Source: Pythium myriotylum
Lineage: Eukaryota; Oomycota; Peronosporomycetes; Pythiales; Pythiaceae
Assembly: GCA_023091665.1 (NCBI GenBank)
Contig: JALJCQ010000004.1
Coordinates: 2,294,001-2,358,000, forward strand
Length of the DNA: 64,000 nt
Direction of reading: 5' to 3'
Both the position numbers and the translations under genes were made by a program. Shown here one piece after another: positions 56,354 to 64,000 of the stretch; positions within the stretch are counted from its first letter, which is position 1; each line of letters starts with the position of its first letter. Below the pieces are notes generated by a model. That model had not been told where the DNA came from. It saw nothing but the letters and a program-made list of their open reading frames with translations, and searched no databases.

Positions 56354-56758
56354 GGCGGTCGGCGGTTGCCCCCTTTGTACTGACGTCCGACGGACGAGGG
56401 GGGACTGCGAAAGAAAGAGACGGAGGGGTGTGTCGGTGGGCTGTTCACAGTCAGTCCACGGAGGAAGTGCAAGGGCAGCCGGTCTTGTTGGGGCGCTCCG
56501 ACTAAGTACGAAGCCAAAGACGAGAGGGGCAGAATGGAGCGCGATTCCACATGGCTGCACGAGCGCCGCGTCCACCACAGGCGTGAACATGCGGAGCGGG
56601 TGCCGGGAAGCGGCTGTTGCCCCGAGGCTGCACGGGATGGGCTCCGCTCTCCCGCCACCCGCGCGATCTTCACAGAGAGACCTCGACAACACCATGGGAT
56701 TTCTATTTGAGCCTTCGATAGGAGCTGCTTCTTCCCGCGTCCCACCAACTGGGGCAGC
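56354..56758. other. Spacer upstream of the BEACH gene
   Basis: 405 bp between two minus-strand genes, containing the BEACH promoter and TRM8 3' end. Open frames crossing it on either strand run over exons of both flanking genes in wrong frames. Confidence 0.45.
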
Positions 56759-57846
56759 TCACCAAAACAGATTATCCACAGGGACGTCCTCGTCAGCCTT
56801 TCGGCAGAAGACGGCGAAGTACTTCTTGCCCCCTCCGCGTGCAACCTTCTTGCCTTCCTCCGTCTCTTCGGTCATGGCCTTGACGCACGGATCCGACTCC
56901 TAGTAGCGCACCGAGAAAGTTAGACACGAGCACCTCCGTCACATGTACATTGCGACGCTGGCTTGACGCACCAGTTCTTCATCCGGAATACGCTCAAAGC
57001 ATGGGTGGTTGGTGCATTTCTCGACGTGCCAGTTGTGGAGGTCCTCCACGTCTGTGATGGTGTAGAGAATAGCACCCGGCGCAAGCAAGTACGCATACTC
57101 GGCGAGTAGATTGGTGCTGCAAAGCAAAATAGTCTGTGAGGATCGGGCATGAGGCGGGAAGCATCGGCAATTCGGCTCACCCAACGATGCGGCGGCGGTG
57201 GTTACGCAGTTTGAAGTGCGGGTCCGGGAAGCAGAAGAAGATCTTGCTGAGCTGGCCCTTCTTGAAGTAGTGCGGCAGGTAGCGCATGGCGTTCGTGCGG
57301 AACACTGACGTGTTCTGGAACTTGCCTGGTTGCTCGGCGCGCAGCGCTTCGATGCGCAGACGTACGTACTCGGTCACCTTGGCGCGGATCTCGAGACCCA
57401 GGGTGAGCTTGTCAGGGAAGAGTTCGCCAAGCGCGACTAGAGCAAGTTAGTCACGGTATTAGTTCTTGAGGTGACATCGTCACCATCAGCAACGTTGAGT
57501 TACCTGTGAGACCGCCGAAACCGCATCCAACGTCCAGGAAGTCAACGGATCTACGAAGCGAATCAGCAGCTCAGTTTGCAGCGGCGGTTCCGAGCGAGAC
57601 CGCTCTAGCGTACGGGTTCTCGATCCCAGGGTAGTATGACGACCAGTCCATCAAGTCTGGATTGATTGGGCTGAAGAACCGAGTGTTAGTGACCATTGGT
57701 TCCTCAAGCGACGGCCACAGTAGCAGCTCGTACTAGTCGAAAGTGTCATTGTGCGAGAGCGGGTTGCAGTGCGCGCGCGAGCGGTAGAACTTTTTCTGCG
57801 GCATGCCCACAGTCGCGTCGGCCGTCGCCGCCGTCTCGGTCGCCAT
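56759..57846 (-). CDS. TRM8: tRNA (guanine-N7)-methyltransferase
   Basis: Six short exons on the minus strand: 57846-57734, 57670-57614, 57550-57504, 57436-57181, 57116-56972 and 56899-56759; 252 residues, introns 63-72 bp. The spliced protein follows Trm8/METTL1: RSRAHCNPLSHNDTFDYPIN with the conserved H-x-NP, MDWSSYYPGIENP, the SAM-binding DVGCGFGGLT, LGLEIRAKVTEYVRLRI, FCFPDPHFKLRNHRRRIV, and TEETEEGKKVARGGGKK at the end. The enzyme makes m7G46 in tRNA and works with a WD40 partner (Trm82/WDR4), which is not in this window. An in-frame TAG at the end of exon 1 is removed by the first intron. It starts 138 bp from XPA, divergently. Confidence 0.9.
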
Positions 57847-57984
57847 CGTCGTGTCTTGGAGCTGCTTGATGACCTTTTGAACGCCCATTGGGTGGGAACC
57901 TGTGTCCCGAATCCCTCGTTGAAGCCTTGCAATAAGGGACAGCAGCAGGAAGTCGGGATTGACGACGAACGACAGCATTCCGAC
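57847..57984. promoter_or_regulatory. Compact bidirectional promoter, TRM8 and XPA
   Basis: Only 138 bp lie between the start codons of two divergent genes, so both promoters and leaders share it. One ATTGG (inverted CCAAT) is present at about 57887, and GCATTCC, initiator-like, lies about 10 nt before the XPA ATG. Confidence 0.5.
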
Positions 57985-58641
57985 ATGGCGCCGTCCATGA
58001 CCATGATGCCGAGCGGGGGGCCTCCGCCCGACGCCGAGCTCCCAAAGCTTGTGACTGGCCGGTGCAGCGAGTGCAAGGACGAGAACGTCGTTCTCGACAG
58101 TTTGCTGGCGCGCCATTTCGATCTGAGCGTCTGCGTGATGTGCAAGCAGGACCACAACCTTCGCACTGGACTCTTCGAGCTCATCCCGAAAAGCCGAGCG
58201 AAAACCGAGTATGCGCTGCCCGACTCGTGCTTCCACGGTATGCCGTTTGTGGCGAAGCCCAACCCACGCCATGAGAGCTTCGCGCCGCTGAAGCTGTACT
58301 TGAAGAAGATGGTCATCGAAGAGGCCAAGAAGCTTTACGGCGACGAGCAAGCCTTGGAGAGCGAAAAGGCGTCGCGCAAACGCAAGTCCTATGAGCGCGC
58401 CGCGACTCGGACCAAGCATTTGATGAAGAAACGAATAGTCGCGTCATCTCTCAGCGCTGCTGGTGGAGACCGTTCGATGTGTCGTGAGGAGGAGGAGGAG
58501 AAGAAGGCTGTACCCATGTATATTCCAGTGGCGGAACGTGACCATCAACACCAATTCACGACCGAGTACTTCGATAGTATTCCTGGATCCTGGGTCAAAG
58601 AATGTGCCTGTGGCATGAAAGTACAATTTGAAAAGTGGTGA
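57985..58641 (+). CDS. XPA: DNA repair protein XPA
   Basis: 218 residues, single exon; ATG at 57985 fits the conserved start. It carries the XPA zinc finger, with CSEC and CVMC spaced as in XPA. The DNA-binding domain contains LFELIPKSRAKTEYALPDSC, a KPNP turn, the LKLYLKKMVIEEAKKLYGDE helix, and a long basic helix. The C-terminal domain reads HQHQFTTEYFDSIPGSWVKE and ends CGMKVQFEKW, matching the TFIIH-binding end of XPA. The protein verifies damage and scaffolds nucleotide excision repair in the nucleus. At 218 residues it is a little shorter than animal XPA, mainly at the N-terminus. It converges with the F-box gene (85 bp). Confidence 0.92.
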   Translation: MAPSMTMMPSGGPPPDAELPKLVTGRCSECKDENVVLDSLLARHFDLSVCVMCKQDHNLRTGLFELIPKSRAKTEYALPDSCFHGMPFVAKPNPRHESFAPLKLYLKKMVIEEAKKLYGDEQALESEKASRKRKSYERAATRTKHLMKKRIVASSLSAAGGDRSMCREEEEEKKAVPMYIPVAERDHQHQFTTEYFDSIPGSWVKECACGMKVQFEKW

Positions 58642-58726
58642 GTAGTTATTTAGTTGTACATCGATTGAGTCCTCGTGGGTAGTTTTTTTGTTCCATTGTT
58701 ATTCCAACATAAATACATTCACCATT

Positions 58727-60182
58727 TCATGGGCTTGAGCCCAACAACTGCACGCGACGACGTTGCTCCATCATTGCCTCGAAGCAAGCAGTCATGATTT
58801 CGGCTAGCGAAGATTGAACACTGCCCGAATCTAAGTCGAGTATTCCTCGCTTACGACTGGGGAGGGCAGCTTCAGGAGATAGCAAAGTCTCACGCGACAG
58901 ACCGACCGCATTGACGTAGCTTACACAGCAGTAGTACTTTGGCAATCGGTCTTCGTCTGTGCGTTGCATCCATAGCGGAAGTTCAAACGTCTGCGCTTGA
59001 TGACGCCCCAAGAGTCGAATTCTCATGACGGTCGATCCAGACGCCCAGACGCGGACGGGAAGCTGAAAGTCTTGAAGCTCCATATCGTTCTTTACTGGAA
59101 ATACAGGAGACTGGTAGAATGGGACGATATCTGACGGCGTTGCCACCATCTCACCACGTGGCCCACTAACCACATCATCGGCGGATCGCTCATAGAACTC
59201 GACCATCATTTGCTGGGGTCCGTATGTAGGGCTACCAGGATGCCAAAATACCCGGTAAGGTAGAATCTGTACCGAGCTGATCACACAAGGGCCGGCAAGC
59301 ATATAATCGATGTAGTCGGACGCATTTTTGTCGGTGGAGGCAGAACTGATAGATGTATCAGTATGACGTGAGATAACGCCGATAACCCAACCAATCACGC
59401 AAAACGAACCTGCTCCAGTAGCAAGAATTGCCAGACGAGCATCCACACCGCATTTGGATCCGCTCGCCGAGAGTCATGACAAACGTGGGGACGTCGTAGA
59501 ATTCTTGGAGATTATTCAGAGAATCGCGCCGCTTGTATCTGGTGATTTCGCGCCAGCACCTTGACGGCTTCAGTGTATTCTGCGGTGTCTCGCTCGGACG
59601 ATCCGCTGATGAGTAGGCTAAAGATGCAATGAAGTCATGTCATTATCCCGGGGAGGAGTGTTCAAGGATGCACGCATTCAACCAACCTTTGAGCCCCTGA
59701 ATGATCTTCTTGTCTTCGTTGCACATGCCGCTTGAGATGCACAATGTCTGTTTCCACGAGTGCAATCGCTTGTTCACATCGCCAACAACGACACTCTTGA
59801 GCGTGAGGTTCATCCACACGTCTGGCAACATACCCGACGATCAGTTTCGTCGTCCGCAACATCCGTCCTGACCGTACAAACCTGAGTGCTTTGTGACGTT
59901 GTACAAAACGACGGACGTATTCTCGATCGCGTGCATGGACACGTGGTCTAGGAACGAGCATGCGTGCTCGAGCAGCACGGCGGGCAGATCCACGAGGCGC
60001 AGGGCGCTCGAGTCGGCGTCGGCGACCTCGTCATCGTGCGGCGCCGCTCGGCCTTGAATCTCGCTCGTTTTCGCGCGCGGATCGACCATCTCGACGCCCT
60101 CGGGCGCCTGGAGGACGTCTTCGCCGAACGCGCTGGCCATCATGGTCGTCGCGAGGCGCTCGAGCAGTTGCGTCGCCGTCAT
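58727..60182 (-). CDS. F-box protein (At4g00755-like)
   Basis: Four exons on the minus strand: 60182-59882, 59821-59687, 59617-59449 and 59345-58727; 407 residues. Residues about 60-105 form an F-box (LVDLPAVLLEHACSFLDHVS). The middle holds NKRLHSWKQTLCISSGMCNE, then CWREITRYKRRDSLNNLQEF. The C-terminal domain (ASTDKNASDYIDYMLAGPC; YRVFWHPGSPTYGP; YQSPVFPVKNDMELQDFQLP) has the order seen in the plant F-box protein At4g00755 and relatives. F-box proteins present targets to SCF ubiquitin ligases; the target is unknown. Start at ATG 60182; the upstream open frame has no ATG. Intron 59346-59448 (103 bp) is longer than usual here. Confidence 0.75.
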
Positions 60183-60930
60183 GAGCGCGTCGACCGGTCG
60201 CGTTGCCTCTTGGGACCGGGTTTCCGCAAGTGGCAGTTCTTCAACAAGCGCGGAAGAAGAACGAAGACTCAACGGGGGACGTCACGCCAAAGAGGAGGCC
60301 CTTGTTTTACCCCTAAAACCACACCCAAAATTCGGGTCTGAGACCGGATTTTGAGACACAACCTTCTTCAACGAGCCAGATGGCCGACAGTATGTCTGGT
60401 TTGTTTGCAGAGGTGAGGCTCCCATGCAAAAGATCTCGGATACGACACCATGCTTGGAGGTGGAGATGCGGCGGATCGAGAGAACTGCCTCCAGCAGTCT
60501 CCGTGGATTTGGTCAGGCCCAATTCCCTGGCAAATAGCGCCGGTAAACACCAAGCTTATTGCAAATATTGCGGCTGCTCTACGTCCGTCGCATTCGTTGC
60601 ATGAAGAAGAGGCTGTCGGTCTGTGGACGCTTCGGCTCCCTCGCGAACAGCACATGCCAGCCTCGTGAATAATCTCATCGTCGAACAACACCTCGGTGGA
60701 CTCTCCCGCTGGGTTGATGGCTGCCGAGGATGATCAATCCTCCCATCATCGTCTCCAGGGGTTACTAACTCTTCAACTGCGTGTTAAGAAGTACTGGAGC
60801 AAATATCTGATGAGTGGAAGCCTTCCATTCATGAGCTCGAAGCACGCCTTCTTGGTTGAGAAAACCACAAGTTCATTATGCATGTTGAGCTAGGCGTACT
60901 CTCTTCTATCCTATCCCTGGCTTGGGGCCA
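60183..60930. other. Spacer, F-box to SLC35F-type gene
   Basis: 748 bp without a recognised gene. Several 65-108 codon frames overlap on both strands, none with a domain or splice support. It should include the F-box gene promoter on its left side. Confidence 0.4.
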
Positions 60931-62190
60931 TTAGACGTATTCGTGAAATTTTTTCTGTTCGTGCTGCGGGTGGTAGTCGTGCTTGTTGTTCTTTGTGCTC
61001 ACGTTGATGAACACAAAACCAGAAATCACGAGAGTCGACGCGAGCAATGTGATGATTGAAGGCACAGCTTGGTGAAATACATAGTCGGAGATGATCGCAA
61101 AAGGGACGGTAAGCGACAGGCCTACCGTCGCCACCGTTGGAGAAGTTAGCAACACCGCACGAGCCCACAGATAATCGGACAGCACATTGTCAAAGAGTCC
61201 TTTGCACCCAATCAGGAACAGGATCTCAGCCGAAAGCCCGCTGAGCGACTCGATGCCCGTGTAGTGGAAGGCGATAACAAACGGCAGCAAGCACACGAAG
61301 TTGATCACGCCGAGGAATCCAAAGAAAAGCGAGATACTGACGCTGTCCTCGTCGGGGATCAGGCGGCGGATGGCCGTGATATACACGCCATACATGAAAG
61401 CTGCAAAAAGCGCCACGAGATCGCCGACGACATGGTCCTGGGCTGAAGCATCGCTGATGCCGGCGTCGTTGAACACAGTCGTGATGTTGCCGAGCATGCA
61501 GAGCACGACACCAACAAGTTTGAGCCACACAAAAGGCTCCTTCAGGAGGCAAACGCTAAGCAAGAAGGTAAAAACGGTCGAAGTCGAGCTCACAATCGTG
61601 CTGCTGGTCACGCTGGTCATATTGAGACTCTGGTTGTAGGTGAAATTCGCGAGGAACCACAGCGGCGAGACGATCGCACTGATCTTGATAATCTGCTTGA
61701 TGCCAACATGCCCGGCGGCACGCACCATGAGCTGGTGGTGAGCAAGCTTGCCGTCTTTGCCATCCCACGAGTCGCCGCGCAGCCAAGCCGCGAAGCGCGG
61801 CCATGCAATTTGCGACAGGTACCACAAGGGCAAGTTGACCGAGAAGAGCGTGATGCCAACGTAGGTGAGAAAGAACGGTCCTTGGAAGCTGAGCTCGTGG
61901 AAGATGAACTGCACGAGCACGCTCGCGAACGTCCAAATGAGCGCGACGATCACGATGAAGATGACGCCGAGTGTCCAGTCAAAGGCCGAGTGTTCTCTCC
62001 TGCTGGTCACGTCCTTCCGCGGCTGGTCGTTGTAGAGAACGGGGGAGGCGCGGCCGTCGCGATCGCCCTGCACGAGGCCCGTGCGCTCCGAGAGCTCTCC
62101 CATGGCGTCGGTGTCTTCGTCGGACGCTTGGCGCGGCGCGCCTTCTCCGGTAGGTTGAGCTGTACCACCAACGTCGCCGCCGTGTTCCAT
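60931..62190 (-). CDS. SLC35F-type (EamA/DMT) membrane transporter
   Basis: 419 residues, single exon. A hydrophilic 70-residue N-terminus is followed by about ten transmembrane segments in the drug/metabolite transporter pattern. Landmarks are LGVIFIVIVALIWTFASVLV (TM1), the SLC35F-like LANFTYNQSLNMTSVTSSTI, and VFTFLLSVCLLKEPFVWLKL. The best family fit is SLC35F5 and its fungal/plant relatives. Substrates of this branch are poorly known and none is claimed. The start ATG at 62190 is the first in frame. It is divergent from the C2 gene at 265 bp. Confidence 0.85.
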   Translation of the reverse strand: MEHGGDVGGTAQPTGEGAPRQASDEDTDAMGELSERTGLVQGDRDGRASPVLYNDQPRKDVTSRREHSAFDWTLGVIFIVIVALIWTFASVLVQFIFHELSFQGPFFLTYVGITLFSVNLPLWYLSQIAWPRFAAWLRGDSWDGKDGKLAHHQLMVRAAGHVGIKQIIKISAIVSPLWFLANFTYNQSLNMTSVTSSTIVSSTSTVFTFLLSVCLLKEPFVWLKLVGVVLCMLGNITTVFNDAGISDASAQDHVVGDLVALFAAFMYGVYITAIRRLIPDEDSVSISLFFGFLGVINFVCLLPFVIAFHYTGIESLSGLSAEILFLIGCKGLFDNVLSDYLWARAVLLTSPTVATVGLSLTVPFAIISDYVFHQAVPSIITLLASTLVISGFVFINVSTKNNKHDYHPQHEQKKFHEYV

Positions 62191-62455
62191 TTGCGCCGTT
62201 TACGGGATCCTCTATGCACACCATCCTCGGACGCCCCAATCAATTCGCCACGTCATGTTCTTCAGGCTCTCATTGGTGGAACCTCATCCTAATTACCACC
62301 AATCGTAGACGTGATGACGACCGGGTTCAAGGCGGACGAAAGTAGTAGTGGACCACACCAAATCAGACAGGAGACCTATTCCAAATTCCCAACATAGTGT
62401 TGACCACTCCAGCCGAAGCACCTTTCCAGAGATCGTTGCTTTTCGAACTGGGACG
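62191..62455. promoter_or_regulatory. Divergent promoter, SLC35F-type and C2 genes
   Basis: 265 bp between divergent start codons, with a CCAATCA near 62238 and a CCAATCG near 62299. Nothing more specific is seen. Confidence 0.4.
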
Positions 62456-64000
62456 ATGACACCGCCGTCGTCTCCATCTCCAACGGGCGAAGTGACCGTG
62501 ACCCACGACAGGACGCCGCCCACTTTCTCCCTTGCGGCCCCGTCCCAGTCCACCATGGCCTCCTCGGCGCCCAACTCGCCGCGCCTCCTGCAGCTCCAGA
62601 CGCGGCCGCCGCTGCTGACCACGCGGTCCATCCCGTCGTCGCCTTCCTCCGCATCTTCCTCCACGACCGCCGCGCTGCTCTCGCCTCGCCGCGCGCGCCC
62701 GGGGCCCGGGGCCGGCTTCGCGATGCCGCCGCCGTCGCCCTCGTCGTCGACGTCGAGCCACCAGGCGCTCGCTACGCCGCCCGGCAGCGCCACGAATGTT
62801 GCCGGCACGCTGCGCGTGGAGGTCATGTCCGCGCGGAATCTCCACGCAGCAGTGCTGGGAAGCCTGCTCAAGTGGACCGCTAACACGTCCAACCCATACG
62901 TTGTCGTGAAGCTCCACCGCGATGAGTTCACAACCACGACCAAGGACAAGACGTTGAACCCGACGTGGAAAGAAATGGGTCACTTGAAAGTCCCACTTCC
63001 ATCCGAACAAGAGCTGCTCCAGACAGTTGGATTGCATCGAAGTGTCTTCGATACGGGGAGTGGCCACTTGGACGCTTCATCCGGGAAGTTAAGCTCTACA
63101 CCCCACAAGCTTCAATATAGCAAGACAGGAGTTGTTGAGGGAGGCAGCGGAGAATTCCATTCTTGCTACCCGCATCTCTACGTTCAAGTGTTCCACCAGA
63201 CTGACCAGCTGGATACCACGCAGCAGCAAGAGAGCCCACGCAGTCGTCGATCCTCAGATAAACTTATCGGCGAGGTTAGAATCCCTATCCTGCCGTGCCT
63301 CATGTCGAGTTCGTCGAGCCACCGCTCCTGGTATACGCTTCTCTCGGACGAACACCCGGACGCGGGCCAAATTCAAATCGCGATGCATTATGATGTTGGT
63401 GGACTCGAGCCTTTGAAAGGTGACATCGTTCGTCTGGCAGGCTTCGGGGGTATGGAATACTACTCCAAGCTGGTCAATGCAAATGCAAGGCTAGAGGTTA
63501 CGGACGTTTTCCAAGACGAAGTGCTGGTGCAATACAAAAGCATCGAGAACTGGATGCTCTCTTTTGAGGTGCACCGCAATCTACTTTTCGTCGTGCGGCG
63601 TCCGTCAATGCTCCGAGATGCACAGAGCCAACTGCAAGGCCAAATCGTGCGAGTTCGTCAGTCACCCCTCGTCACCAAGGCACACAAAGTGTGGCAGGCC
63701 ATTCCCCAAACCCAACGACAGAAGCTTCAGCACTTGTACCAGCTTGCGGTGTTCTCAGGCGCTGCAGCGTATACCGTCGCGAGCAAGAGCGTCAGCACAA
63801 CTTTGAACGACGGAGTATCTGCTGGCGTCAGGGCATGTGTGAACGGCAGCTCAGAGGCGGCAAGCCAAGTTTCACTGGAAGCCTTGCGTTTATTGTGGAA
63901 TAGTCAGCCTCAGTCGGGAACACCGCGACCAACACGCACTGAAGAAATGAACCGGTATCTAGAAGGAGGGCCGCTTTCCGGCCGCGGCAGAGTCGTTCAG
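62456..64000 (+). CDS. C2-domain protein, 3' partial
   Basis: The frame opens with ATG at 62456 and is still open at the window edge after 515 codons, so the gene is cut. The first 115 residues are Ser/Pro-rich and probably disordered. A C2 domain starts near residue 118 (GTLRVEVMSARNLHAAVLGS), with NPYVVVKLHRDEF and TLNPTWKE of the beta sandwich, then a long insertion (about 185-255) before LIGEVRIPILPCL and WYTLLSDEHPDAGQIQIAMH. C2 domains bind phospholipids, often with Ca2+. After it comes a region of no recognised family (about 310-515) with a short hydrophobic patch near 440. The missing 3' part may carry further domains. The start of the frame could also be the ATG at 62555. Confidence 0.75.
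   Translation, partial: MTPPSSPSPTGEVTVTHDRTPPTFSLAAPSQSTMASSAPNSPRLLQLQTRPPLLTTRSIPSSPSSASSSTTAALLSPRRARPGPGAGFAMPPPSPSSSTSSHQALATPPGSATNVAGTLRVEVMSARNLHAAVLGSLLKWTANTSNPYVVVKLHRDEFTTTTKDKTLNPTWKEMGHLKVPLPSEQELLQTVGLHRSVFDTGSGHLDASSGKLSSTPHKLQYSKTGVVEGGSGEFHSCYPHLYVQVFHQTDQLDTTQQQESPRSRRSSDKLIGEVRIPILPCLMSSSSSHRSWYTLLSDEHPDAGQIQIAMHYDVGGLEPLKGDIVRLAGFGGMEYYSKLVNANARLEVTDVFQDEVLVQYKSIENWMLSFEVHRNLLFVVRRPSMLRDAQSQLQGQIVRVRQSPLVTKAHKVWQAIPQTQRQKLQHLYQLAVFSGAAAYTVASKSVSTTLNDGVSAGVRACVNGSSEAASQVSLEALRLLWNSQPQSGTPRPTRTEEMNRYLEGGPLSGRGRVVQ

Noticed and set aside
55992..56903. 303-codon plus-strand frame opposite the BEACH promoter and first exons
   Set aside because: No family similarity; it crosses exons of both the BEACH and TRM8 genes in unrelated frames.

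Overview
The window is eukaryotic nuclear DNA. It holds about 30 protein-coding genes on both strands, most of them interrupted by short GT-AG introns, usually 54-73 bp. The gene content and style (closely packed genes, GC-rich codon use, a BT1-family transporter, SNF5, RUVBL2, MED22, POLD3, XPA, TMEM260, PHTF and BEACH-type proteins) point to an oomycete (stramenopile), probably of the Phytophthora/Pythium kind. That assignment is inference from gene content; no rRNA or organelle gene is present to fix it. There is no operon logic: neighbours are mostly housekeeping or cell-biology genes sharing short convergent (25-100 bp) or divergent (140-340 bp) spacers. Exon structures were rebuilt by hand from splice sites, reading-frame continuity and family similarity, so boundaries are predictions.

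Left part (1-21.8 kb): two tandem diflavin (P450-reductase-like) genes, then a short-chain dehydrogenase, an HTH-domain protein, a SNF5 chromatin-remodelling subunit carrying an HMG box, and Mediator subunit MED22. Next come two almost identical V-ATPase c-subunit genes arranged as a 608-bp inverted repeat, the TMEM260-type glycosyltransferase, RUVBL2, POLD3 and mitochondrial citrate synthase.

Middle part (21.8-41.9 kb): a protein kinase with a long C2-like N-terminal region, a mitochondrial DUF4460 (TCAIM-like) protein, a BAR-MOB fusion gene, a LicD/fukutin-type protein, PHTF, an unrecognised 341-aa protein, a 2.4-kb gene-free stretch, a TBC Rab-GAP, a TMEM41/VTT protein and a BT1-family transporter.

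Right part (42-64 kb): three related P-loop GTPase genes, a 3178-residue BEACH-WD40-ELMO gene on the minus strand, the divergent pair TRM8 (tRNA m7G methyltransferase) and XPA (nucleotide excision repair), an F-box protein, an SLC35F-type transporter, and a C2-domain gene that runs off the end of the window.

The most unusual items are the multidomain fusions (BAR-MOB; BEACH-WD40-ELMO with an adaptor-like tail; SNF5-HMG), the V-ATPase inverted duplication whose near-identity stops exactly at the gene ends, two adjacent palindromes in the TMEM260 promoter, and the small GTPase family with a replaced G4 motif. No viral, toxin, CRISPR or insertion-sequence material was recognised.
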